From the NCBI RefSeq assembly GCF_030944405.1, contig NZ_CP132339.1, positions 186,001 through 250,000 of the forward strand: a DNA stretch of 64,000 nucleotides, in the 5' to 3' direction. Below, piece by piece: positions 1-7,666 of this stretch; the first letter of the stretch is position 1; each line of letters begins with the position of its first letter. Made by a program: the position numbers and the translations under genes. The DNA is from Janthinobacterium sp. J1-1. GTDB lineage: Bacteria; Pseudomonadota; Gammaproteobacteria; Burkholderiales; Burkholderiaceae_D. Below the pieces are notes generated by a model. That model saw only the letters and a program-made list of their open reading frames with translations, did no database searches and had not been told where the DNA came from.

Positions 1-673
1 AGGTTTGCACCACGGTGGAAAACACGGGGTGGATATCCTGCGCTTCGCAGCCGGCAATCACCAGTTCGCCCAGCGGATCGTTGTCGGCATGGCCGATCAG
101 CTCGCCCGTCAGCCCCTGCGCCGTCAAGGGCGTGCCACAGTCCGCCGCGCGCCAGGTACCGGCCGGCGCGATCACCGTCATCACGCCCTGGGCGATCGGT
201 TCGGCGACGATGCCGGGATGGCGCGGGTCCTGCAGCGACAGGGCCAGGTCCGCTTCACCGAGGCGCAGGGTATTGACGATCTCGCTGGTATGGTGGGTCG
301 CCAGCTGGCAGCGCGTATGGGGAAAGTCACGGCGCCAGGCCGTCATGGCAAACGGCAGGACGCTGATGGCGATCGTCGGCGTCGACACCAGGCGGATGGT
401 TTCCACCGCATGGCCTTTCAGGCTGGCGGCCAGGCGGCGGATGCCGATCAGATCGCGGTTGAGTTTTTCGGTCTCGACAAACAGGCGGTGCGCCTCGGGC
501 TTGGGATACAGCTTGCCGCGCACGCGCTCGAACAAGGGCATGCCCAGTTGCAGCTCGCAATGTTGCAGCACCTTGGTGACGGCCGGCTGCGAGATATGCA
601 GCACTTGCGCCGCGCCACTGATGGTGCCGACCTGCATGATGGCGTGGAAGACTTCGATATGGCGCAGCCGCAT
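1..673 (-). CDS. LysR-family transcriptional regulator (3' end outside window)
   Basis: The first 224 residues are visible; the C-terminus lies beyond the window's left edge. It begins MRLRHIEVFHAIMQVGTI and carries the LysR winged helix-turn-helix (AAQVLHISQPAVTKVL, about residues 20-35) followed by the linker helix and the start of the periplasmic-binding-like effector domain. It lies on the same strand as, and 85 bp downstream of, the AmiD-like amidase, so it may be the last gene of the peptidoglycan-recycling run or an independent unit. The effector is unknown. A LysR regulator is certain; any link to muropeptides is inference from position only. Confidence 0.9.
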   Translation of the reverse strand, partial: MRLRHIEVFHAIMQVGTISGAAQVLHISQPAVTKVLQHCELQLGMPLFERVRGKLYPKPEAHRLFVETEKLNRDLIGIRRLAASLKGHAVETIRLVSTPTIAISVLPFAMTAWRRDFPHTRCQLATHHTSEIVNTLRLGEADLALSLQDPRHPGIVAEPIAQGVMTVIAPAGTWRAADCGTPLTAQGLTGELIGHADNDPLGELVIAGCEAQDIHPVFSTVVQT

Positions 674-758
674 GACTTGTTCCTTTGCTCTTTACATTCG
701 ACCGCTGAGGCCGGAAAGGTTCAGCTTAATGGAAAAAGTCATGGGCTGGAATGGCATG

Positions 759-1577
759 CTACTTGGCTGCAACAGCCGGCGCAGGGGCAACCACGGGCAG
801 TGGCGTCGTCAATACTTGCAGCAAGGCTGCCGTTTCCGCATCCGCCGTGCCGTCAAACAAGGTGTTGCGGTATTTCATCTGGAAGGCGATCAGCACGTTC
901 TTGGTTTCTTCGTCGAACACGCCCGTCTGCGGCGTGGCATAGCCATGTGCCGCCAGTTTGCTCTGGAACCAGACGGCGTCCGGCAGCGACTGCTCATATA
1001 CGGCACGCTGGGTGGCCACGCGGGTGGCGTCCGGCCAGACGATCAGGCCGGCATCGGCCAGTTGCTTCCATGGAAACAGCGGACCCGGGTCCTGCTTGCG
1101 CTGCGGCGCGATTTCATTGTGGCCCAGGATGTTTTCCGGCGCGATATTGTAGCGGGCCTGGATGTCTTTCAAGAGCGGAATCAGCTGGTCGATCTGCGCC
1201 TGCGGGAATGGATACCAGATGCGGCCTTGCGGCGACTCGGTAAAGCCCGGGTTGACGATCTCGATGCCGATCGAGCTGACGTTCAGCTGGGTATATGTCT
1301 TCCAGTTGCTGACACCGGCGTGATTCGCCTGGCGCGATTCGTCGACCAGCGCATAGAACTTCGGCTGGGCCGTATCGGTCAGCAGGTAATGGCTGCTGAC
1401 AACTTGTTCCGTCAGGATCTTGATCGAGCGGGGCAGGTCGCTGACCGTGTAATGGATGACGATGAATTTCACGCGCGGACTCTGGCCGCGCGCCGTCAGG
1501 CTGCGGTCGATCTGGGGAACGGTGGTGGTACAGGCCGACAACAGGGCAACCAGCAGGGCAAGAGCGATTTTTTTCAT
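759..1577 (-). CDS. amiD: AmiD-like N-acetylmuramoyl-L-alanine amidase, outer-membrane lipoprotein
   Basis: 272 residues. The N-terminus (MKKIALALLVALLSACTTT) is a lipoprotein signal with lipobox LSAC, so the mature enzyme should be anchored in the periplasm. An Amidase_2 (AmpD/PGRP-like zinc amidase) domain follows: the metal-binding His in FIVIHYTVSD, then NHAGVSNW and GHNEIAPQRKQDPGPLFPW. The C-terminal ~70 residues form a PG_binding_1 domain (GYATPQTGVFDEETKNVLIAF). Architecture and length match E. coli AmiD, which removes stem peptides from muropeptides, including anhydro-forms. It is 18 bp downstream of the sugar kinase on the same strand, consistent with an operon that strips and uses wall fragments. 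The exact substrate is inferred. Confidence 0.88.
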   Translation of the reverse strand: MKKIALALLVALLSACTTTVPQIDRSLTARGQSPRVKFIVIHYTVSDLPRSIKILTEQVVSSHYLLTDTAQPKFYALVDESRQANHAGVSNWKTYTQLNVSSIGIEIVNPGFTESPQGRIWYPFPQAQIDQLIPLLKDIQARYNIAPENILGHNEIAPQRKQDPGPLFPWKQLADAGLIVWPDATRVATQRAVYEQSLPDAVWFQSKLAAHGYATPQTGVFDEETKNVLIAFQMKYRNTLFDGTADAETAALLQVLTTPLPVVAPAPAVAAK

Positions 1578-1595
1578 ACGGTATCCATAACAGGG

Positions 1596-2513
1596 TTAAT
1601 CAATGCATGCTGCAGCCAGCCGGGCGGCCGCCTCATGCGAACGAGCCATCTTTTGTTCCATCATCAACGAGTCCGGCAAAGCGGCGCGCATGGCTGCCGC
1701 GATTGCCGGGTGCAACTGCGCCGCGCGGCCGGCCAGCACCACGGGGCGTGGACCATGGCGCGCCGTCAGGGCCAGCGCCAGGCGCGCCAGTTCCTGCCCG
1801 GCCCGCTGCAAGATGTCCAGCGCCAGCGGGTCGAGCTCGGCACTGGCGGCCACGGCCAGCGCCAGCCGGCCGATGGCGCCGCGGTCCTGGCCATACATGA
1901 ACTGGCGCGAACTGTCCCAGTCGCTGCCGCCTATCCGTTCGAACACGGCGCGGGCCATCGCCGATTGCTGCCAGCTGCCCGGCGCTTCATCTTCGCGGCG
2001 CCAGATCTGGCGCAAGGCCTCGCGCGCGATCCAGTAGCCGCCACCGCCATCATCCAGCAGCACGCCGCGCCCGCCCGCACGGTGAAACACGCCGCCGGCA
2101 TCGATCCAGGCGGCAATCGAGCCCGTGCCGGCATACACCAGGTAGCCTTCACCGGGCGCAAAGCTGTCCAGATAGGCGATTTCAATATCATTGCACAAAG
2201 TCACGTCCGATGGGCGCAGCGCCAGCAGCGTCGCCAGGGACTGCGCCAACAGCGCGCCATCGCCGCCAAAACCGGTGAGTCCTGCATGCACATGGGCCGG
2301 TTGGCCGACGGCAAGCACGGCCTGGCTCAAGGCGGCAAAGGTGGCGTGCAAGGCCGCGCGGCCCGCATCGTTGCTCATTTGCAAGGCCGACAAGCCGTCC
2401 ACCGCGCCGCTGGCCACGATGGCGCCGTCGCTGGTCGCCAGCGCCCAGCGCGTCTGGGTGCCGCCGGCGTCGATACCCAAGCCTAAGCGGGAAGCTGTAT
2501 GGAAAGAAGTCAT
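1596..2513 (-). CDS. BadF/BadG-family amino-sugar kinase (GlcNAc/MurNAc kinase-like)
   Basis: 305 residues from ATG 2513; an upstream in-frame ATG at 2549 would add 12 residues, but MTSFHTASRLGLGIDAGGTQ starts where the family normally does. Actin-like ATPase fold: phosphate-1 loop GIDAGGTQTRWAL, the LCNDIEIAYL segment, phosphate-2 loop VYAGTGSIAAW, and the glycine-rich DDGGGGYWI characteristic of N-acetylglucosamine kinases of the BadF/BadG/BcrA/BcrD group. Members of this family phosphorylate GlcNAc, and some (MurK) also MurNAc, on the 6-hydroxyl. With MurQ in the same run, a MurNAc-6-phosphate-forming role is attractive because no phosphotransferase component is nearby. Substrate specificity cannot be read from sequence. 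Confidence 0.82.
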   Translation of the reverse strand: MTSFHTASRLGLGIDAGGTQTRWALATSDGAIVASGAVDGLSALQMSNDAGRAALHATFAALSQAVLAVGQPAHVHAGLTGFGGDGALLAQSLATLLALRPSDVTLCNDIEIAYLDSFAPGEGYLVYAGTGSIAAWIDAGGVFHRAGGRGVLLDDGGGGYWIAREALRQIWRREDEAPGSWQQSAMARAVFERIGGSDWDSSRQFMYGQDRGAIGRLALAVAASAELDPLALDILQRAGQELARLALALTARHGPRPVVLAGRAAQLHPAIAAAMRAALPDSLMMEQKMARSHEAAARLAAACID

Positions 2514-2607
2514 GTCGTGAGTGTAAAGCCAGACGAGACTGGCAGGCATGAAAGCTTACGCACGATACATGCCTGCAGGTTATGGACCAGCTGTCGATCA
2601 GGAACGG

Positions 2608-4284
2608 TTACTGCGCCGCCACCACCGTCGGCTGGCGCAAGGTGATGCGCGGGCTTTCATTGCCGAGGCGGTCGACGGCGCTGACCACCACCGCATTGAC
2701 CCTGCCGATGGCGTCGTCCACCAGGTTCAGCTCGGCTTGCGTGCCGGACACCACCAGGAAACGCCATTCCTCGCCATAGCGCGCCCACACCGCGTATTGC
2801 GCCACCGGCTTGCCGCCGCCGGCCGTCAGTTTCACATTCACGCCGTCGCCAGCGCGCCGCATCGCCACCAGCGGCGTGCCGGGCGCTTCCGTGCCCAGCC
2901 ATGGCGTGGCGGGGATCAGGGCCGGGCTTTGATACACGCCCGCCTTCAGTTGCTCGCTGATGCCTTTGCGGTTCTGCATCAGGGGCACCATGCTGAAATG
3001 CACCTGGCCATTGGCGCCGGGGCGCGTGCGCGTCACTTCGATCTGCTTGACGATTTCCTGCGGCGTGAAGGACTTCGGCGTATTGTCGATGCGGCTGGTG
3101 TACAGGCCCGGCCACACATGGCGGCCATACGGGTTCTGCGCCAGCCAATAGTCAAGCAGCACGCCAAATGCCTGCGGCGCCTGCGCCACCGGCCAGTACA
3201 GCTGCGGCGACAGGTAATCGAGCCAGCCCTTGGCCAGCCACAATTCCGCATCCGCATACAGTTTGTCGTACTGGCTGAAACCGACGATGCCGGGCGGACG
3301 CAGGTTGGGGCGGCCGATGCCGAACGGGCTGATGCCGAAGCGCACCCAGCTTTTCTCCCGGTGGATGCCGGTATACAAGCCCTCGATCAGCTGGTTGACG
3401 TTCTGGCGGCGCCAGCCGGCGCGATCGAGTTGTCCGCCACCGAGCAGGTATTGCTGCCACGATGGTTCGTCGGGAAATGGCAGCTCGCGCTTGGCGGCGC
3501 CGCTGCCCGCGTCCAGCGCGGCGGTTTCCGCACCGGCGCCTGCGCCCGGCGCGTCGATCGGGTAGGGATAGAAATAATCGTCGATATGCACGCCGTCGAT
3601 ATCGTAGCGGCGCACCACGTCGAGCACCACGTCGGTCGTGTGTTTGGATGCGGCGGCATCGCCCGGGTCCATCCACAGGTAGCGGCCGTACTGTTTCACG
3701 GACGCGGGGTTGGTCGAAGCGAAACTGTCGCGCGCCAGCGGCGACTTGGCGGTGGCGTGGCGGGCGCGGTAGGGGTTGAACCAGGCGTGCAGTTCCAGCC
3801 CCCGCGCATGCGCCTGGGCCACCCAGAACGCCAGCGGATCATACATCGGCAGCGGCGGCTGGCCCTGCTTGCCGGTCAGGAATTCCGACCACGGCTCCAG
3901 CTGCGACGGGTAGATCGCATCGGCGCTGGGGCGCACCTGCAACACGATGGCGTTCAAATTGAGCGACCTGGCGCGGTCGAGGATGGCGATCGCCTCGGCC
4001 TGCTGCTTGGCCACCGTCAGGTTGCTGCGGCTGGGCCAGTCGATATTGGCGACCGTCGAGACCCAGGCGGCGCGGAACTCGCGCGGCGCCGGCGGCGGCA
4101 CTTCACCACGAATATGTTGCACGGGCGGTACGGCCGGCAGGGCGGCCGGGCCGGCTGTCGCATCGACGGGCATGCGGGAACTGGTGCAGCTGCTGAGCAA
4201 GCTGGCGGTGGCCAGCGCGGCCACGATGGTGGCGGTGGCAGCCAGCCGTTTCTTAAAAGTAGACAACAAAACAATTCCTTGCAA
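2608..4284 (-). CDS. GHL10/DUF187 glycoside hydrolase lipoprotein (DigH/YngK-like)
   Basis: 558 residues. The N-terminal hydrophobic stretch with LLSSC is a lipobox, so the protein is probably a lipoprotein. The catalytic (beta/alpha)8 domain of the GHL10 (PF02638) type begins with EFRAAWVSTVANIDWP and contains GLELHAWFNPYRARH, YDIDGVHIDDYFYPYP and WLDYLSPQLYWP, all hallmark segments of this family. The last ~100 residues form a beta-sandwich/fibronectin-like tail. The E. coli member YddW (DigH) acts on peptide-free peptidoglycan glycans. Here the gene sits between an amino-sugar kinase and a permease in a run with an amidase, matching a role in cutting denuded wall glycans. The family call is firm; the substrate is inference. 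Confidence 0.85.
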   Translation of the reverse strand: MQGIVLLSTFKKRLAATATIVAALATASLLSSCTSSRMPVDATAGPAALPAVPPVQHIRGEVPPPAPREFRAAWVSTVANIDWPSRSNLTVAKQQAEAIAILDRARSLNLNAIVLQVRPSADAIYPSQLEPWSEFLTGKQGQPPLPMYDPLAFWVAQAHARGLELHAWFNPYRARHATAKSPLARDSFASTNPASVKQYGRYLWMDPGDAAASKHTTDVVLDVVRRYDIDGVHIDDYFYPYPIDAPGAGAGAETAALDAGSGAAKRELPFPDEPSWQQYLLGGGQLDRAGWRRQNVNQLIEGLYTGIHREKSWVRFGISPFGIGRPNLRPPGIVGFSQYDKLYADAELWLAKGWLDYLSPQLYWPVAQAPQAFGVLLDYWLAQNPYGRHVWPGLYTSRIDNTPKSFTPQEIVKQIEVTRTRPGANGQVHFSMVPLMQNRKGISEQLKAGVYQSPALIPATPWLGTEAPGTPLVAMRRAGDGVNVKLTAGGGKPVAQYAVWARYGEEWRFLVVSGTQAELNLVDDAIGRVNAVVVSAVDRLGNESPRITLRQPTVVAAQ

Positions 4285-4358
4285 GGGTAGGGCGCAGGTC
4301 TATCGGTGCGGGCATTCTACTGTGCGCGGCCATGCCGCGGCGCGCACACTTGAAAAGC

Positions 4359-5669
4359 TCAGGCCTCGGCCTTCTTGCCGAATTCGGGATCGATCCTGAC
4401 CAGGGCCGCCATGATGAAGGCGGGGATGGTGGCGATGCACACCCAGATAAAGAAGTGCTGGTAGCCCAGCATCTGCTGTATCCAGCCGCTGGCCATGCCA
4501 GGCAACATCATGCCCAGCGCCATGAAACCGGTGCAGATGGCGTAATGGGCCGTCTTGTGGGCGCCGTCCGAGACCATGATCATGTACAGCATGTAGGAAG
4601 CGAAACCGAAGCCGTAGCCAAACTGTTCCAGCGCGATACCGCCCGCGATCAGATAGATATTGCTGGGTAATGCCGTGGCCAGGTAGACAAATACCAGGTC
4701 GGGCAGGTGCACCGACAGCACCATCACCCACAAACAGCGTTTCAAGCCGAAGCGCGAAATGATGTAGCCACCCAGCAAACCGCCCAGGGTCAGCGCGATC
4801 ACGCCGATGGTGCCGTAGACCAGGCCCACCTGCTCGGTGGACAGGCCCAGGCCGCCCTTGGCGACGGGGTCGAGCAGGAAGGGTGCCGCCAGTTTCAGCA
4901 GCTGCGCTTCGCCGAGGCGAAACAGCAGCAAAAAGCCGAGGATGACGACAATATCCTTCTTCTTGAAAAACGCCGCGAAGGTGGCGACGAATTCCTGCAG
5001 CGGAGAAACACCGGCATCGGTGATGCTGGGCCGGTCAAGGGCCGGCTTGGGCAGGATGAAATAGTGGTACAGGAACAGGGCGATGAACAGGCCCGCCAGG
5101 ATGGCGAACACCACCGACCAGGCCAGCTGCACGCTGCCGGTCGAGTGCGTCAGGTAGCCGGCCAGATAGACCAGCAGGCCCTGGCCGGAAATCATCGCCA
5201 GGCGGTAAAAGGTGCTGCGCACGCCGACAAAGGCCGCCTGCTGGTGCTCTTCCAGGCCCAGCATGTAAAAGCCGTCGGCGGCGATGTCATGCGTGGCGGA
5301 ACTGAAAGCCATCAGCCAGAAGATCGCCAGGCTGATCTGGAAAAAGTGCGGCAGGGCGGTGGTCAGGGCCACCAGCGCCAGCGCCGCGCCAATCACCAGC
5401 TGCAAGCCGACGATCCAGAAGCGCTTGGTGCGGTACATGTCGATAAACGGCGACCACAACGGCTTGATCACCCACGGCAGGTACAGCCAGCTGGTATACA
5501 GCGCAATATCGGTATTGGAAAAACCGTAGTTCTTGTACATGATCACCGACAGTGTCATGACCACCACATACGGTATGCCCTGGCCAAAATACAGCGAGGG
5601 GATCCACAGCCAGGGGTTTTTCACGCGCGCGGGTGCGGTGGCCGGGGCGGTTTGTTTCACAAGCTTCAT
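4359..5669 (-). CDS. AmpG-like MFS permease, probable muropeptide/amino-sugar importer
   Basis: 436 residues from ATG 5669 (MKLVKQTAP); a TTG at 5690 could add 7 residues. About 12 hydrophobic segments of the major facilitator superfamily. The first helices (LYFGQGIPYVVVMTLSVI, YTSWLYLPWVIKPLW, PFIDMYRTKRFWIVGLQ) have the AmpG/SLC33 pattern: the GxPY segment, the LPWxIKPLWSP motif and the cytoplasmic YRTKR loop. AmpG proteins import anhydromuropeptides. The gene lies 45 bp after murQ on the same strand, which supports uptake of wall sugars for the MurQ pathway. A different carbohydrate substrate remains possible. Confidence 0.8.
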   Translation of the reverse strand: MKLVKQTAPATAPARVKNPWLWIPSLYFGQGIPYVVVMTLSVIMYKNYGFSNTDIALYTSWLYLPWVIKPLWSPFIDMYRTKRFWIVGLQLVIGAALALVALTTALPHFFQISLAIFWLMAFSSATHDIAADGFYMLGLEEHQQAAFVGVRSTFYRLAMISGQGLLVYLAGYLTHSTGSVQLAWSVVFAILAGLFIALFLYHYFILPKPALDRPSITDAGVSPLQEFVATFAAFFKKKDIVVILGFLLLFRLGEAQLLKLAAPFLLDPVAKGGLGLSTEQVGLVYGTIGVIALTLGGLLGGYIISRFGLKRCLWVMVLSVHLPDLVFVYLATALPSNIYLIAGGIALEQFGYGFGFASYMLYMIMVSDGAHKTAHYAICTGFMALGMMLPGMASGWIQQMLGYQHFFIWVCIATIPAFIMAALVRIDPEFGKKAEA

Positions 5670-5714
5670 ACATCCTTCATTGTCAAACAAGCAGAAGAAT
5701 GCCGCGCCATCGGC

Positions 5715-6596
5715 TCAGGCGGCCAGTGCCGAGCGCACACTGCCGCCAGCGCCGGCCAACAATGCTTGTGCCTGGTCTGTGGTAATTTTTTTTAACAAGG
5801 CAACAATCGCCACCTTGACGTGAAACTGGCATTGCTCCAGCACGCTTCTTGCCTGCGCTTCCTCGGCGCCGGTGGCATGCATGGTCAGTTTGACGGCCCG
5901 CAAGATCAGCTTGGCGTTGGTCGGCTTCAAGTCTACCATCAAGTTTCCATAGGTTTTGTGCAAACCGACCATCAGCGCACTGGAAATGGTATTGAGGGTG
6001 ATCTTCTGCGCCGTGCCCGCTTTCAGACGGGTGCTGCCGGAGATCACTTCGGTGCCCGTGTCGAGCACGATGCCACAGTCGGCTTGCATGGCCACCGGCG
6101 CACCGGCATTATTGGCAATGCCGACCGTCAGGGCGCCCGCCTCGCGCGCGGCGCGCAAGGCCCCCAATACATACGGCGTGGCGCCGGACGCGGCCAATAA
6201 AAACACCACGTCGTTGGGCTGCGGTTGCAAGGCCAGCAGGTCGGCCGCCCCTTGGCCCTCATCATCTTCCGCGCCTTCGACGGCCGCGAACATGGCGCCG
6301 GCGCCACCGGCCAGGATGGCCACGGCGCGCTCGGGCGGCCAGGAAAAAGTGGGATGCAGTTCCACGCTGTCGAGCACGCCCAGCCGGCCCGAGGTGCCGG
6401 CGCCGACATACAAGAGCCGGCCACCGGCGGCGATACGGGGCAGGGCGGCCGTGATGGCGGCCGTGATATGCGGCGAGGCCAGCCGTACGGCCTCGACGGC
6501 CCAGAACTGGTCATCGACCAGTGCGGCCACCAGTTGCGCGGTTGGATACAGATCGAGTTCCGCATGCCGCGTGCTCGGGGTTTCAGTTTTTAACAT
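5715..6596 (-). CDS. murQ: N-acetylmuramic acid 6-phosphate etherase
   Basis: 293 residues, close to the usual ~298. It is a single SIS-domain etherase with the family signatures RLLYVGAGTSGRLGVLDSVE, the FxWPPE segment near residue 80, and GTEVISGSTRLKAGTAQK. MurQ splits the D-lactyl ether of MurNAc-6-phosphate to GlcNAc-6-phosphate and D-lactate in the cytoplasm, feeding amino-sugar metabolism. It is the second gene of a minus-strand run led by a GntR/UTRA regulator and is followed closely by a permease. The catalytic Glu in SVELHP is present. This is the anchor gene that gives the operon its meaning. Confidence 0.96.
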   Translation of the reverse strand: MLKTETPSTRHAELDLYPTAQLVAALVDDQFWAVEAVRLASPHITAAITAALPRIAAGGRLLYVGAGTSGRLGVLDSVELHPTFSWPPERAVAILAGGAGAMFAAVEGAEDDEGQGAADLLALQPQPNDVVFLLAASGATPYVLGALRAAREAGALTVGIANNAGAPVAMQADCGIVLDTGTEVISGSTRLKAGTAQKITLNTISSALMVGLHKTYGNLMVDLKPTNAKLILRAVKLTMHATGAEEAQARSVLEQCQFHVKVAIVALLKKITTDQAQALLAGAGGSVRSALAA

Positions 6597-6621
6597 GACT
6601 CATGGACATGGTTGAACGATG

Positions 6622-6638
6622 AAACCAGTTTAATACCA
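6622..6638 (-). promoter_or_regulatory. Candidate GntR-family half-site upstream of murQ
   Basis: The minus strand reads ACTGGTTT at 6629-6622, inside the 90-bp gap between the GntR gene and murQ. The same octamer occurs at 7537-7544 in the intergenic region upstream of the GntR gene. ACTGGT is the half-site of known GlcNAc-responsive HutC/UTRA regulators (DasR/NagR-type ACTGGTCTAGACCACT). A second TGGT lies 11 bp away (6638-6635). No full palindrome is present, so this is only suggestive. Confidence 0.3.
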
Positions 6639-6686
6639 ACGAGCACAGCCAGCCATGAAAGGATGGCGAACAAGCATAACGGGAGC

Positions 6687-7427
6687 TTATGGGGCGCGGC
6701 GCATCTCGGCCACGAAGTCGTAATGGTCACTGCGGCAATACGAATGCGTGAGTTCCACCGCGACACCCGACTCCAGGTAGGCGAGGCGGGTAATGAACAG
6801 CACGGCCTGGCCGTCCGGCACGCCCAGCTGCCCGGCCAGCACGCCGGTGGCGTTCATGGCGCGGATATGCTGCAGCGCGCGCACGGGCGACTTCTTGATC
6901 TGGGCCAGGTAGGCGTACAGCGAGTCGCCCACGGCGGCCGGGTCCGGCACCACGCTGAAGGGCAGCACGCTGACCTCATAGGCCATCACCACGTCGTCGG
7001 CCAGGCGCAGGCGCTCCAGGCGCGCCACCTTGGTGTTTTGCGCCAGGCCCAGGCTCAGCTGTTCCTCGCTGCTGGCGATCACCACGTCGCGCTTGAGCCA
7101 GCGCGAGCCGGCCCGGTAACCGCGTTGCTGCAATTGTTCCGAAAAGCTCGACAGGTTCGACAGCGGCTGCTCGATGCGCGGCGCGATATAGTTGCCCGAA
7201 CCGCGGCGGCGCACGACCAGGCCCTGCTCGACCAGCTGGTCGATGGCCTTGCGCGCGGTGACGCGCGAAACGTCGAGCAATTCCGACAGCGTGCGTTCGG
7301 ACGGCAGGGCCTGGTCTACCTGGTAGCGGCCATTGCGTACGTCATCGCCCAGCTTGCGGGCGATCTGCATATACAACGGCGAATTGTCATTTAAATCGAC
7401 CTTGAGTTCCATGCTGGTCTGGCTCAT
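6687..7427 (-). CDS. GntR/HutC-family regulator with UTRA effector domain
   Basis: 246 residues. N-terminal GntR winged helix (about 15-80): SPLYMQIARKLGDDVRNG, then LPSERTLSELLDVSRVTAR and LVVRRRGSGNYIAPR. The C-terminal ~160 residues form a UTRA (chorismate-lyase-fold) effector domain, which in NagR/DasR-type proteins binds phosphorylated amino sugars. As first gene of the run with murQ, permease, hydrolase, kinase and amidase, it is the obvious pathway repressor, with GlcNAc-6-P or MurNAc-6-P as likely inducer (inference). Confidence 0.9.
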   Translation of the reverse strand: MSQTSMELKVDLNDNSPLYMQIARKLGDDVRNGRYQVDQALPSERTLSELLDVSRVTARKAIDQLVEQGLVVRRRGSGNYIAPRIEQPLSNLSSFSEQLQQRGYRAGSRWLKRDVVIASSEEQLSLGLAQNTKVARLERLRLADDVVMAYEVSVLPFSVVPDPAAVGDSLYAYLAQIKKSPVRALQHIRAMNATGVLAGQLGVPDGQAVLFITRLAYLESGVAVELTHSYCRSDHYDFVAEMRRAP

Positions 7428-7437
7428 TACCGTTCTC

Positions 7438-7666
7438 CTAGTCTGCCTAGTGTAATGGCGATGGCGCTTGCGCGTGGCGCGCCGCCCATGAATAAATGGA
7501 AAACAGGCATAAATAACGGTTATACGCTTTTAAAACACTGGTTTTTTCGAATAATTCGCTTGAGGCATAACTTGAAATTATAGATAAATAAGCAATTTTC
7601 ATTGGCGCCGCCCTGCGGCGCCCCCTATGCTGGCCCATCATGGCAAGCGTATTCAAGGAAAACCAC
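7438..7666. promoter_or_regulatory. Divergent intergenic region between gntR and the beta-lactamase-fold gene
   Basis: This 229-bp stretch is markedly richer in A+T than its surroundings and should hold promoters for both directions. Visible elements: CTAG repeats flanking TCTGC at 7438-7450 just upstream of the GntR start, an ACTGGTTT octamer at 7537-7544 shared with the region before murQ, and an 8-bp perfect inverted repeat (GGCGCCGC, 3-nt spacer, 7604-7622) just ahead of the plus-strand gene. No convincing protein-coding frame. Confidence 0.45.

Noticed and set aside
15..2486. 823-codon plus-strand open frame
   Set aside because: It lies antisense to the LysR, amidase and kinase genes; its translation is low-complexity Arg/Ala/Pro-rich with no domain, while the opposite strand has clear families.
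2548..4290. 580-codon plus-strand frame opposite the DigH-like gene
   Set aside because: No recognisable domain; the minus strand has a lipoprotein signal and GHL10 motifs.
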